From Gemmobacter fulvus (lineage in GTDB: Bacteria; Pseudomonadota; Alphaproteobacteria; Rhodobacterales; Rhodobacteraceae), in NCBI RefSeq assembly GCF_018798885.1, contig NZ_CP076363.1:124001-188000 (forward strand): 64,000 nt of DNA. The letters run 5' to 3'. Numbering within the stretch: the first letter of the stretch is position 1; each line of letters opens with the position of its first letter. Below, piece by piece: positions 35,652-44,825 of this stretch. Under the pieces are notes generated by a model. It was not told the DNA's origin, searched no databases, and worked only from the letters and a program-made list of their open reading frames with translations. The position numbers were made by a program, and so were the translations under genes.

Positions 35652-36926
35652 ATGTCACTCGACATGCCGAAATTCAGCGATCTTGACGCGCTCTATTCGC
35701 CGGACGCCAAGGTCGCCACCCAGATGTATGAAGACCCCGAGCTGTTCAAGCTCGAGATGGACAAGATCTTTCGCAAGACCTGGGTCTGGGTGGCCCATGA
35801 CAGCGAATTTCCCGAAAAGGGCAGCTTCAAGCTGTCGCATGTCGGGCTGGAGCCGGTGATCGTGGTGCGCGACCGCAAGGGCGTGATCCATGTCATGCTC
35901 AACCGCTGCCGCCACCGCGCGGCCACGGTCTGCGAAGTGAAGAAGGGCAAGACCAGCTCGTTCCAGTGCCCCTATCACGGCTGGGGCTATGGCCTCGACG
36001 GCAGCCTGCGCGCCCTGCCCTACCCTGAGCAATACGGCGACGATTTCAACAAGGAACAGCACGGTTTGCAGCGCCTGCGGACCGAAAGCTACAACGGCAT
36101 GGTCTTTGCCACCTTCAACGACGATCTCGAACCGCTGGTCGATTTTCTGGGGCCGGAAGTGTGCCGGTATATTGACCTGTTCATGAAGCAGGGCGGCGGC
36201 TTCCCGGTGAAGGTGCTGGGCGAACATCAGTTCAGCGTGCCGATGAACTGGAAGGTGCAGCTGGAAAACACCACCGACGCCTATCACTTCCCGGTGGTGC
36301 ACAAGAGCTTCATGCAGTCGCTGGATGGCCAGACCGAAGAAATCTTCCGCTTTCTGGAAACCGGCAAGGGCTTTGTCGAGGATCTGGGCAATGGCCATTC
36401 GGTCATGGCGATGATCCCCGAACTGATCGACCTGGACGAGAACCTTGACGCGCCGATCCCCGAGCGGTTCACCGACCTGGCGCAGGAGCTGCGCGACGAG
36501 GGCTATCCCGAGGATCAGGTCAAGAAGATCGTCCGCGCGGTGGGCGGGGCCGGGTTCAACCTCAACCTCTTTCCGAATGTGTCGTTCAGCCTGTCCTTCT
36601 TCCGCGTGCTGACGCCGATCACGGTGGAAAAGACCGATATCCGCCACATCGCCCTTGGCATGGATGGCGGCCCGGCAGCGGCAAACCAGATGCGGCTGCG
36701 GCTGCACGAACATTTCCAGGGTCCGATGGGCTTTGGCAGCCCCGATGATGCCGAGGTCTGGGAACGTGTGCAGCGCGGCACCAAGGGCGGGGAAGACCTG
36801 CCTGTTCTGGTCAATCGCGGGCTGGTCGACGAGGTTCCCGGCACGCTTGGTCCGCGCGGCCATATCAGCGCCGAAACCGGCATGCGCGCCGCCTACAAGA
36901 TGTGGAAAGGGATGATGTCGCAATGA
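35652..36926 (+). CDS. iacC: Rieske ring-hydroxylating oxygenase alpha subunit, iacC-like
   Basis: A 424-residue oxygenase large subunit. The Rieske [2Fe-2S] ligands are C86-x-H88 (NRCRHRAAT) and C106-x2-H109 (FQCPYHGWGYG). The catalytic iron site follows in LENTTDAYHFPVVHKSF (Asp plus two His), near residues 207-220. It would add O2 to the aromatic ring of an indolic intermediate, with electrons from the IacF-like reductase. Its last bases overlap the beta-subunit start (ATGA). Confidence 0.92.
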   Translation: MSLDMPKFSDLDALYSPDAKVATQMYEDPELFKLEMDKIFRKTWVWVAHDSEFPEKGSFKLSHVGLEPVIVVRDRKGVIHVMLNRCRHRAATVCEVKKGKTSSFQCPYHGWGYGLDGSLRALPYPEQYGDDFNKEQHGLQRLRTESYNGMVFATFNDDLEPLVDFLGPEVCRYIDLFMKQGGGFPVKVLGEHQFSVPMNWKVQLENTTDAYHFPVVHKSFMQSLDGQTEEIFRFLETGKGFVEDLGNGHSVMAMIPELIDLDENLDAPIPERFTDLAQELRDEGYPEDQVKKIVRAVGGAGFNLNLFPNVSFSLSFFRVLTPITVEKTDIRHIALGMDGGPAAANQMRLRLHEHFQGPMGFGSPDDAEVWERVQRGTKGGEDLPVLVNRGLVDEVPGTLGPRGHISAETGMRAAYKMWKGMMSQ

Positions 36927-37417
36927 CCGAGATGAGCAAGATCGACACCAGCACCCTTCTGCCGCAGGTGACCGCATTCCTGTGGGCCGAAGCGGATCTG
37001 CTGGACCGCAAGGAATATGATCACTGGCTGGATCTGTGGCAGCCCGAGGGCTTTTATACCCTGCCTATCGGCGACACGACCGATTTCGCCAATGCGCTCA
37101 ACCTCTGCCATGACAATGACAAGATGCGGCGCGACCGGATCGAGCGGTTCAAGCAGGGGTTCTCCATCTCTTCCGCGCCTCCGGCGCTGACCGTGCGCAC
37201 CGTGTCGCGCATCGTGATCGAAAAGGCCGAAGGCGATGTGATCACGGTGCGCAGCGCAGAGCATGTGATCGAGGACAAGTTCGGGCGCCAACGCGTCTGG
37301 GCCGCCAATATGACCCACACGCTTGTCGTCACCGACACCGGCTTTGTGATCCGGGCCAAGGTGGTGCGGCTTCTGAACTCTGACGGGATGCTGAATTCGT
37401 TCAGCTATCTGTTCTGA
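36923..37417 (+). CDS. iacD: Ring-hydroxylating oxygenase beta subunit, iacD-like
   Basis: A 164-residue beta subunit of a Rieske oxygenase, with an NTF2-like fold (FLWAEADLLDRKEYDHWLDL and LWQPEGFYTLPIGDTTDF near the N terminus). It is structural and forms the alpha3beta3 oxygenase with the protein encoded immediately upstream. ATG 36923 overlaps the alpha-subunit stop; an in-frame ATG at 36902 lies within the alpha gene and is less likely. Its stop overlaps the next start (TGATG). Confidence 0.9.
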   Translation: MTEMSKIDTSTLLPQVTAFLWAEADLLDRKEYDHWLDLWQPEGFYTLPIGDTTDFANALNLCHDNDKMRRDRIERFKQGFSISSAPPALTVRTVSRIVIEKAEGDVITVRSAEHVIEDKFGRQRVWAANMTHTLVVTDTGFVIRAKVVRLLNSDGMLNSFSYLF

Positions 37418-38178
37418 TGCAGCCGCTTCCCGAACAGATCCAGACAGCCGTTGTCACAGGTGGCGCGCGCGGTCTGGGCGCAGAGATCTGCCGCGCCCTG
37501 CACCGCGCAGGTTTTCGCGTCGTCATCGCCGATGTCACCCCCGGCGATGACGCACAGGCGCTGGCATCCGAACTGGACCTTGCAGGCGAAACCGCGATCA
37601 CCGCCACCCTGAATGTCGCCAGGCCCGAGGATTTTCAGGCGGTGCTCGACAAATGCGTCGAGCGTTGGGGCGGGGTCGAGGTGCTGGTGAACAATGCCGC
37701 GCGCACCGCGGTCCAGCCGGTGCTGGAGATTGACCCGGCCGAATTCAACGCGGTGCTGGCGGTCAATGCCGGCGGCACCTTTGCGGGCAGCCAGATCTTC
37801 GGTCGGCATTTCAAGAGCCGTGGGTATGGCCGGATCGTCAACCTTGCCTCACTCGCAGGCCAGAATGGCGGCACGGCAACCGGCGCGCATTATGCGGCGT
37901 CCAAGGGCGCGATCCTGACGCTGACCAAGGTGTTCGCCCGCGATCTGGCCGCCTTTGGCGTCACCTGCAACGCCATCGCCCCCGGCCCGATGGACACGCC
38001 GATGGTGCGGTCGGTGATCACCCCCGACAGGATGCAGGCCGCATTGGCAGGCATTCCGGTGGGCGAACTGGGCGATCCGGTCTTTGTGGCCGAACTGGTC
38101 GCCCTTCTGGCGGGGCCAAAGGCCTCTTTCGTCACCGGCGCCTGCTGGGACGTGAATGGCGGGATCTACATGCGATGA
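37417..38178 (+). CDS. iacE: Short-chain dehydrogenase/reductase, iacE-like
   Basis: A 253-residue classical SDR. The NAD(P) motif TGGARGLGAEI (residues about 10-20), NNAARTA, the catalytic Ser (NLASLAGQNGG) and YAASKG are all present, with the characteristic PGPMDTPMVR later. In the iac pathway IacE reduces or dehydrogenates an oxidised indole-acetate intermediate; in oxygenase operons such SDRs may also act as cis-diol dehydrogenases. Overlaps with iacD and iacF show tight operon packing. Confidence 0.88.
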   Translation: MQPLPEQIQTAVVTGGARGLGAEICRALHRAGFRVVIADVTPGDDAQALASELDLAGETAITATLNVARPEDFQAVLDKCVERWGGVEVLVNNAARTAVQPVLEIDPAEFNAVLAVNAGGTFAGSQIFGRHFKSRGYGRIVNLASLAGQNGGTATGAHYAASKGAILTLTKVFARDLAAFGVTCNAIAPGPMDTPMVRSVITPDRMQAALAGIPVGELGDPVFVAELVALLAGPKASFVTGACWDVNGGIYMR

Positions 38179-39140
38179 GCGACACGATGCACCTGACCCT
38201 GACCGACCGGATCGAAGAGCCCGGCAATATCATCCGCCTGCGCTTTGCACGGGCGGATGGTGCCCCGCTGCCGCCCGTCACCCCCGGCGCGCATCTCGAC
38301 ATCCATCTGGCCGATGGCGCGCTGGACCTCTGGCGGCAATATTCGCTGTGTTCGGACTGCTCGCAGACCGGGTTCTATGAAATCGGCGTGCTGCGCGACC
38401 CGAACAGCCGGGGCGGATCGGAGGCCGTGCATCGGCTGGCGCAGCCCGGCACGGTGTTCAAGGTCGAAGGCCCGCGCAACCATTTTCCGCTGACGGAAAC
38501 AGCCGCGCATACCGTGCTGCTGGGCGGCGGGATCGGCATTACGCCGATGCTGGCCATGGCGCAGCGCCTGCATGACCTTGGCCACGATTTCACGCTGCAT
38601 TACTGCACCCGCTCGGCCGATGTGACAGCGTTCCGCCAGATGATCGCCGCCGCCGACTGGCGCGACCGCGTGGTGTTTCATTTCGATGATCAGCCCGCAG
38701 AGCAGCGGCTGGATCTGGCCCGCGACCTGCCGCCCCCGGCAGCGGATACGCATCTGTATGTCTGCGGCCCGCAGGGCTTCATGGATTGGATCATCAACAC
38801 GGCGGAAGCGGCGGGCCACCGGACTGCCAATGTCCACCGCGAGTATTTCTCGGCCACGGTCGATACCACGGGCACAAGCTTTGAGGTGGTGGCGCAACGC
38901 TCTGGCCTGACCGTTACCGTCGGCCCGGAGGATACGATTGCCAAGGCGCTGGCCCGCGCCGGGGTGAAGATCGAGGTAAAATGCGAAGAGGGCGTCTGCG
39001 GCACCTGCGTCACCGACGTGCTGGAGGGCAGCCCGGATCACCGCGACAAGTTCCTGACCGAAGACGAGCGCGCCGATGGCACGATGATCTGCGCCTGTTG
39101 CTCGCGTGCCTGTTCGAAAACCCTCGTTCTCGACCTCTGA
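38175..39140 (+). CDS. iacF: Oxygenase reductase (FMN/NAD + [2Fe-2S] ferredoxin), iacF-like
   Basis: A 321-residue VanB/phthalate-dioxygenase-reductase-type protein. An N-terminal flavin-binding barrel (WRQYSLCSD; the RxYS flavin motif is partly changed to RQYSLC) precedes the NAD domain (LLGGGIGITPMLAMA and YVCGPQGFM). A plant-type [2Fe-2S] ferredoxin domain at the C terminus has Cys ligands in CEEGVCGTC and a distal CACC. It passes electrons from NAD(P)H to the Rieske oxygenase. The start overlaps the SDR stop by four bases. Confidence 0.9.
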   Translation: MSDTMHLTLTDRIEEPGNIIRLRFARADGAPLPPVTPGAHLDIHLADGALDLWRQYSLCSDCSQTGFYEIGVLRDPNSRGGSEAVHRLAQPGTVFKVEGPRNHFPLTETAAHTVLLGGGIGITPMLAMAQRLHDLGHDFTLHYCTRSADVTAFRQMIAAADWRDRVVFHFDDQPAEQRLDLARDLPPPAADTHLYVCGPQGFMDWIINTAEAAGHRTANVHREYFSATVDTTGTSFEVVAQRSGLTVTVGPEDTIAKALARAGVKIEVKCEEGVCGTCVTDVLEGSPDHRDKFLTEDERADGTMICACCSRACSKTLVLDL

Positions 39141-39153
39141 CCCGGAGACCGCC

Positions 39154-39654
39154 ATGACAATGCCCCCCATCAGACCTGAAATGCAGGCCTTTCGCGATGG
39201 CATGAGCCGCCTTGGCGCAGCCGTCAATCTGATCACCACCGACGGGCCTGCCGGGCGGCATGGCATCACCGTCTCGGCGGTCTGTTCGGTCACCGACACG
39301 CCGCCGACGCTGCTGGTCTGCATCAACCGCAACGCCTTTGCCCATGATGCCTTCGTTGCCAACGGCAATCTCTGCGTCAATGTGCTGGCTGATGGCCATC
39401 AGGATCTGTCTCGCAGCTTTGCCCGCTGGACCGGCGAAGACCGCTTTTCGGGCGCGCAATGGTCGCGGCTGGCAACCGGCGCGCCGGTGCTTGAGGGCGC
39501 GGCAGTGGCCTTTGATTGCCGCATCGTGGACAGCCAACCCAAGGGCACCCATTCGGTGCTGTTCTGCGAGGTGCAGACCACCCGCCTGTCCGACCAGCCG
39601 GGCGGGCTGATCTGGTTCAACCGGGCGTTTCACCCGCTGGAGGCGCGGGTCTAA
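39154..39654 (+). CDS. iacG: Flavin reductase (HpaC-like), iacG-like
   Basis: A 166-residue flavin reductase-domain protein that reduces FMN or FAD with NAD(P)H and feeds the flavin monooxygenase. Typical segments are FRDGMSRLGAAVNLITTDGP, GITVSAVCSVTDTPPTLLVC and the ending GLIWFNRAFHPL. CCGGAG lies ahead of ATG 39154; a TTG-type start at 39106 would overlap iacF. As last gene of the iac-like operon it is the natural partner of the IacA-like hydroxylase. Its 3' end overlaps the convergent membrane-protein gene by 38 bases. Confidence 0.9.
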   Translation: MTMPPIRPEMQAFRDGMSRLGAAVNLITTDGPAGRHGITVSAVCSVTDTPPTLLVCINRNAFAHDAFVANGNLCVNVLADGHQDLSRSFARWTGEDRFSGAQWSRLATGAPVLEGAAVAFDCRIVDSQPKGTHSVLFCEVQTTRLSDQPGGLIWFNRAFHPLEARV

Positions 39655-40654
39655 GCGGGCCGCGCAAACCGAGCGCCACCGGAGACAGCAGAACAACAAG
39701 CACCGTGGCGGCCAGAAGACAAAGCCCTGCCACAAAGGCATCGGCCAGTTCGTGCCGCCAGGTGCCCGCCTCGGCCAGCAGCAGGAAGCACATATTGGCA
39801 TCCAGCCCCATGCCCGCGGTGCGCGGATGCGCGCGCAACACCGCGCCCGCCGCCAGAAACACCAGCGTCAGCGCAAAGATCACCCCCGCCCCATCTGCCC
39901 GCAACGGGGTGCGCAGCGCCAGAAAACACAGGGCGGCCAGCATCCCGATCGCCACACCGGGCAGCAGCGTCTGCCGGATCGGGCGAGGATTGGGGGCAGA
40001 GGCGAGGATCATCGTATAGACGGTCAGCGTCATCGCCCCGGTCAGCACATCGAACCGCGGCCACAGCATCACCAGCCCGGCCCCACCCGCCGTCATCACC
40101 GCACAGAACAGCGCCCGGCGCAGCGCCGCCGGGATGCGCCCCTGCGTCACGCGCGGGGGCAACGGCGCGCTTCGCACCGGGGTAAAGGCAAAAGTCACAG
40201 CCGTCACCGACACCACACCGATCAGCGTGCACAGGATACGGTCCAGCGCAGCCGGGGTGGCGGATACGTCAAACGCTGGCCCCGCCAGCGCGGGCAACAG
40301 CACGACGAACAACGTCACACCCAGCATAAAAGCGCCATAACTCATCACGCTGCCAATCCACCATGCGACGCCAGCCGTGGCCCCGACCGCCAGCGCCAGC
40401 ACCAGCGCGATCACCAGATCCGGTGGCCCCAGCGCCAGCAGGCCCAAAGCCAGCGCCGCCCCGGCCAGGGTGCCCAGCACCCGCAACAGGGCGCGCAGCA
40501 ACAGATCCTCGCGCCAGACCTGATGCACCACCCAGACCGGCATCGCCGCCCAATAGGGATTGGCAAGCCCCAGCATCTGCGCAAGGCCAAGCGCCATGGC
40601 GGCGGCGGCAAACAGTTGCATGGCAGTTGAAATCTCTCGGCGGGTCATGGCCAT
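39617..40654 (-). CDS. FUSC/DUF2955-like multi-pass membrane protein
   Basis: A 345-residue very hydrophobic protein, with about ten predicted helices in two similar blocks (residues about 5-170 and 190-335), resembling FUSC-family or DUF2955 proteins linked to efflux of aromatic acids. No large cytoplasmic domain is present. Starts at 40654 and 40648 (both ATG) are equally possible, and GTG 40666 is also in frame. The gene converges on and overlaps the end of iacG, an unusual arrangement. Export of an aromatic intermediate is an inference from position. Confidence 0.7.
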   Translation of the reverse strand: MAMTRREISTAMQLFAAAAMALGLAQMLGLANPYWAAMPVWVVHQVWREDLLLRALLRVLGTLAGAALALGLLALGPPDLVIALVLALAVGATAGVAWWIGSVMSYGAFMLGVTLFVVLLPALAGPAFDVSATPAALDRILCTLIGVVSVTAVTFAFTPVRSAPLPPRVTQGRIPAALRRALFCAVMTAGGAGLVMLWPRFDVLTGAMTLTVYTMILASAPNPRPIRQTLLPGVAIGMLAALCFLALRTPLRADGAGVIFALTLVFLAAGAVLRAHPRTAGMGLDANMCFLLLAEAGTWRHELADAFVAGLCLLAATVLVVLLSPVALGLRGPLRPAPPAGETPG

Positions 40655-40671
40655 GGCAATACGCACTTTAC

Positions 40672-40698
40672 GAAAAAGGCCGCCCCTCGCAGGGCGGC
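40672..40698 (-). terminator. Rho-independent terminator of the APC permease gene
   Basis: Read on the minus strand, a perfect 7-bp stem GCCGCCC / GGGCGGC with a 6-base loop is followed by CTTTTTCG. It lies about 100 bases downstream of the permease stop and just upstream of the FUSC gene, which must therefore be transcribed separately. Confidence 0.75.
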
Positions 40699-40798
40699 AA
40701 GTTCAGGAGACTGTGAGAGCCAGCTTCGGCCAGATCACGCCGAAACCCTGTGCCTGATGCAAGCTCCGGGCGCAGCAGGGCCGCGCCCGGTTGCCCGC

Positions 40799-42253
40799 TC
40801 ATTCAAACACGCGGCCAAGATTGTTATAAAGCTCGGGTTTGGTGCGCTGGATCCATTTGGCCAGCAAGGGACCACAGAGCCCGACCAGCACCACCAAAAG
40901 CGGATAGGCCCGGACCAGCACATGATCGGATCCGGTCAACAGCTTGGTGTTCACCGCCACCAGCAGGAACGCCCCGCACAGACCGATCAGCGCCAGAACC
41001 GGCGCCACCAGCGTGACCAGAGGCGAATGGCTGTGGGTGTGGGTCCGGCGGAAATAGCGGATGATCGCGACGCAGACCATGATCTGCACCGCCAGAACGC
41101 CCAGAACTGCCAGCCCCGACATCCACGAAAACACCACCGCATAGGGGTCCGCCCCGCCCAGCGTGAAGGCCATCAGCAGCGCCGCAGCGGTCAGCGACTG
41201 CGCCACACCGGCCCGTGCGGGCGACCCATGCATCGGATGCACATGGCCAAGGCTGTGCGGCAGCAGGCCTTCGCGACCAAGCGCAAAGAAGTAACGGTTC
41301 AGCGTATTGTGGAACGACAGCACGCAGGCAAACAGCGACAGCAACAACAGCACATTCATCAGCGCGACGGACCAGCCGCCCAGAACCTGCTCGGCAGCAA
41401 CGAAATACAGCGACTCCAGCCCGCCTTCGGCAGCGGCGGCGGCCTGAATGTTGGACGGCCCGTAGAACTGCACGATGGCCCATGTGGAAAACGCATAAAA
41501 GCCGGTGATCAGCAGCACGGCGGCAAAGGTCGCGCGCGGGATGGTCCGGCTCGGGTCTTTCGCCTCTTCGCCGAAAATGGCGGTGGATTCAAAGCCGATG
41601 AACGACCCGACCACAAACACCAGCGCCACGGCCAGACCGGGGGTAAAGACGACCGAAGGCGCGAATGACGAGGCCGTCATGCCTTCGGGCCCACCGCCCT
41701 GCCAGATGATCGCGAGGTTGAGCAGCAGCAGGATCAACACCTCGACGACCATCGCAAAGCCGAGGATCTTGCCCGAGAACGAGATATTGCGTTGCCCGGC
41801 AAAGTGAACCAGCACCAATGCCAGCAGCGACCAGACGAACCACGGCAGCTCCAGCCCAAGCGCGGCCATGCTGCCCGAAAAGAACACACCGAACAGCGCA
41901 TAAACGGCGCATTGCACCGAAGTATAGGTCATCAGCGCCAACAGCGCGCCACCAACCCCGGCAGGCCGCCCGATGCCCTGGGCAATATAGGTATAGAAGG
42001 CCCCGGCCCCGCCGACATGGCGGCTCATCGCCGTGAATCCTACTGAAAAGATGAGATAGAGCAAACCGGCCAGCACAAAGGCCCCCGGCACACCTGCCCC
42101 ATTGCCAAAGGCAAAGGCAACCGGCGTGGCCCCGACAACGGCGGTCAGCGGGGCGGCAGCGGCGACGACGAAGAAAACGATATGGGCAAGGCCGATGGAG
42201 TTTCGCGCAAGGCGTTCGCCCTCTGGCGCGCCCGTGGTGGCGTCGAGTGACAT
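40799..42253 (-). CDS. APC-superfamily amino acid/amine permease
   Basis: A 484-residue membrane protein with about 12-14 helices and the APC-family opening LARNSIGLAHIVFFVVAAAAPLTAVVGATP, the helix-1 substrate-binding region (read in pieces at residues 15-45), and GGAGAFYTYIAQGIG in the helix-3 region. It would import an amino acid or amine by proton or sodium symport. It is divergent from an AraC-type regulator, and the amine/amino-acid oxidation operon lies next to that, so an amine or amino acid substrate for that operon is plausible. Confidence 0.88.
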   Translation of the reverse strand: MSLDATTGAPEGERLARNSIGLAHIVFFVVAAAAPLTAVVGATPVAFAFGNGAGVPGAFVLAGLLYLIFSVGFTAMSRHVGGAGAFYTYIAQGIGRPAGVGGALLALMTYTSVQCAVYALFGVFFSGSMAALGLELPWFVWSLLALVLVHFAGQRNISFSGKILGFAMVVEVLILLLLNLAIIWQGGGPEGMTASSFAPSVVFTPGLAVALVFVVGSFIGFESTAIFGEEAKDPSRTIPRATFAAVLLITGFYAFSTWAIVQFYGPSNIQAAAAAEGGLESLYFVAAEQVLGGWSVALMNVLLLLSLFACVLSFHNTLNRYFFALGREGLLPHSLGHVHPMHGSPARAGVAQSLTAAALLMAFTLGGADPYAVVFSWMSGLAVLGVLAVQIMVCVAIIRYFRRTHTHSHSPLVTLVAPVLALIGLCGAFLLVAVNTKLLTGSDHVLVRAYPLLVVLVGLCGPLLAKWIQRTKPELYNNLGRVFE

Positions 42254-42374
42254 GATGATGACTCCCTGATGTTTATTTTATGATCTGACTATGAGGGGGA
42301 ACGTGGCGTCACCCATTGCATTTTGTGCCAAATAATAGATAATATGCGCCAGAGCCGTGAAAAGGGCCGGATGG

Positions 42375-43406
42375 ATGGCAAGAATCGCACTGAATCGCCC
42401 GCAGCCCCTGTTGCGCGCGACAGCCGCCCGGCCTCTGGTCGATTTTATTGCCGATTCCGTGGGCGCCAGTGCTGCAATCATGGGCCAGATCGGAATTGAT
42501 CCCAACATCGCCTCCGACCCCTATGCCCTGATTCCACTGGCGCAATATGTCGAACATTTTGAACGCGCGGCCCTTGTGCTGAGCAATCCAAACCTAGGGC
42601 TTCAGGTCGCCATGCGGCTGCGTCCGGCGGATCTGGGGCCGGTCGGCGTGTTGTTTTCAATCTCACCCTCGATCCGCGTCGGCATGACACGCTTGTCTGA
42701 AGATGCCGCTATTCTGCAGGATGGTACCCATTCCAGCCTGTTCGAGGTTGGCGGCGATCTGGTCTGGACCTATCGCCTGGCCGACAGCACGATCTGGCCC
42801 CGGCGACAGGATGCCGAATTTTCGCTGGCCTCGGTCTGCCAGTTGATCCGGCAAAGCTTCTCGTCCGGCTGGGCCCCGATCGAAGTGCATCTGGAACATG
42901 GCGAGATGGCAGAGCCGTCGTTGCTGCAAAAGGTGTTCCGCGCGCCCGTTCTGTTTCATCAATCGGCCAACCGCCTGATCATGTCCCGCGATGACGCGAT
43001 GCGGCGGCACCGCCCCGAGGATGCAGGGCTGGCGGCCATTCTGACACGGCATATTGCCGATCTCGCGCGGCAGCACCACCACGAGCCGTCGCTGGTGGAT
43101 CGGGTGCGCCGGATCATCAGCCTGACATTGGGCCAGCGGCCCGTGACCCTGGACAGCGTTGCGGAAGAGCTGCGCATGTCGCCGCGCAGCCTGCAACGCT
43201 TTCTGTCAGAAGAGGGCAGCAGCCTGCGCGCGCTGGTGCAGGAGCACCGGATCGAAACCGCGCGCATGTTGCTGGAAAAGACCGATATGCCGCTGTCACA
43301 GGTGGCACTGGCGCTTGGATATGCGGATGGCACGGTGTTCTGGCGCGCCTATCGCAGCTGGACCGGGCAGGAACCCAGCGCCAGCCGCCGCCCCGGCGGG
43401 GCCTGA
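42375..43406 (+). CDS. AraC-family regulator with arabinose-binding-like N-terminal domain
   Basis: A 343-residue regulator of the OruR/ArgR-like AraC group. Residues about 20-200 match the N-terminal domain seen in regulators of amino acid and amine catabolism (ADLGPVGVLFSISPSIRVGM; LLQKVFRAPVLFHQSANRLI). The C-terminal helix-turn-helix pair contains LDSVAEELRMSPRSLQRFLS and LSQVALALGYADGTVFWRAY. ATG 42375 has AAAAGGG nine bases upstream; GTG 42357 is an alternative. It lies between the permease and the oxidation operon and probably activates both. Confidence 0.87.
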   Translation: MARIALNRPQPLLRATAARPLVDFIADSVGASAAIMGQIGIDPNIASDPYALIPLAQYVEHFERAALVLSNPNLGLQVAMRLRPADLGPVGVLFSISPSIRVGMTRLSEDAAILQDGTHSSLFEVGGDLVWTYRLADSTIWPRRQDAEFSLASVCQLIRQSFSSGWAPIEVHLEHGEMAEPSLLQKVFRAPVLFHQSANRLIMSRDDAMRRHRPEDAGLAAILTRHIADLARQHHHEPSLVDRVRRIISLTLGQRPVTLDSVAEELRMSPRSLQRFLSEEGSSLRALVQEHRIETARMLLEKTDMPLSQVALALGYADGTVFWRAYRSWTGQEPSASRRPGGA

Positions 43407-43613
43407 ACGCCCATCACCGGGCCTGCGGCGCAGTTTGCAGGGTTCTGGCGTGAATTATCGAGATTCTGGCACGCTGTGCCATGGCGATTGTCGGCGGGTT
43501 CAGCGGAAATGATGTGACAGGCCCTTTGCCGGGCCGCGCCCCTTTCCCGCACCGGAACCCTCCCTCAGCCGAAGCGCCGCGCAACGCCGCTTCCCAAGCC
43601 ATGAAAGACCCGC

Positions 43614-44756
43614 ATGATGACTGCATCGACCCGCATCGACTTCATCTATCTGTCCGAAGAGGACATGATCCGCGCAGGCGTGACCGACATGCCTGCCTGC
43701 GTTGACTGCATGGAAGAAATGTTCGGTCTGCTGTATCATGGCGACTACCGGATGGCCGGGCCGAACAGCGACAGCCATGGTGCCGCGATCAGCTTTCCCG
43801 AAAACTCGCCCTTCCCCGATATGCCCAAACCCACTGCCGACCGCCGCTTCATGGCGATGCCTGCCTATCTGGGCGGCAGCTTCCGCACGGCGGGCATGAA
43901 ATGGTATGGCTCGAACATTGCCAACCGCGACAAGGGTCTGCCCCGGTCAATCCTGACCTTTGTACTGAACGATGCCGATACCGGCGCGCCGCTGGCCTTC
44001 ATGTCGGCCAACCTGCTGTCGGCCTATCGCACCGGCGCGATTCCGGGGGTGGGTGCGCGACATCTGGCGCGCAAGGACTCGCGCATTGTGGGCGTGATGG
44101 GGCCGGGCGTGATGGCCAAGACCACGCTGGCCGCCTTTATCGCCGCCTGCCCGCTGATCGACACGGTCAAGGTCAAGGGCCGGGGGCAGAAGAGCCTCGA
44201 CAGTTTCATCAGCTGGCTGAAGGACACCTATCCGCAAGTGACCACGATCCGGATCGTCGACACCATCGAAGAGGTGGTGCGCGGCTCTGATCTGGTGACT
44301 TATTGCAATTCGGGCGCGGTGGGGGATCCGTCCACCTATCCGATGGTCAAGCGCGAATGGGTCAGCCCCGGCACCTTCCTTGCCATGCCTGCGCTGTGCA
44401 ATATCGACGATACCATGCAGGCCGCCGATGTGCGCAAGGTGGTCGACAATACCGGCCTTTACGAAGCCTGGTTTGAAGAGCTGCCCAAGCCCGCCCATGT
44501 GCATGTGCCTATCATCGGCGTGAAATTCATGGACATGATCGCCGAGGGCACGATGACCCATGCGCAGTTGGAGGACATCGGCAAGATTGTCGCGGGCGAA
44601 GCACCCGGCCGTCTGAACGACGAGGAAATCATCATCATGTCGGTCGGCGGCATGCCGGTCGAAGATGTGGCCTGGGGCACCGTTGTCTATCGCAACGCCA
44701 TTGAAAAAGGCATCGGCGTGCCGCTGAACCTGTGGGACGAGCCGGTTCTGCGCTGA
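43614..44756 (+). CDS. Ornithine cyclodeaminase/mu-crystallin family protein
   Basis: A 380-residue OCD-family protein. The N-terminal substrate region (FIYLSEEDMIRAGVTDM, RFMAMPAYLGG, GMKWYGSN) precedes a Rossmann domain (VGVMGPGVMAKTTLAAF), and SAYRTGAIPGVGARHLA is the family's central motif. Members deaminate ornithine or act as ketimine or opine dehydrogenases. This version, with RidA and FAD-oxidase neighbours, resembles proteins annotated as tyramine oxidase subunit B, a memory-based link. It is the first gene of a three-gene operon; the substrate is probably an amine or amino acid giving an imine. Confidence 0.85.
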   Translation: MMTASTRIDFIYLSEEDMIRAGVTDMPACVDCMEEMFGLLYHGDYRMAGPNSDSHGAAISFPENSPFPDMPKPTADRRFMAMPAYLGGSFRTAGMKWYGSNIANRDKGLPRSILTFVLNDADTGAPLAFMSANLLSAYRTGAIPGVGARHLARKDSRIVGVMGPGVMAKTTLAAFIAACPLIDTVKVKGRGQKSLDSFISWLKDTYPQVTTIRIVDTIEEVVRGSDLVTYCNSGAVGDPSTYPMVKREWVSPGTFLAMPALCNIDDTMQAADVRKVVDNTGLYEAWFEELPKPAHVHVPIIGVKFMDMIAEGTMTHAQLEDIGKIVAGEAPGRLNDEEIIIMSVGGMPVEDVAWGTVVYRNAIEKGIGVPLNLWDEPVLR

Positions 44757-44825
44757 TCCCCCTGCAATCTTCCGGGGCGGCGCTTGACAGGCAGGCCCGC
44801 CCCTTTGCCATCAAAAGGATATCCC

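Noticed and set aside
40134-40630. Plus-strand open frames rich in Gln and His opposite the FUSC gene
   Set aside because: Antisense artefact of a hydrophobic Leu/Ala/Val-coding strand; no homologous motif.
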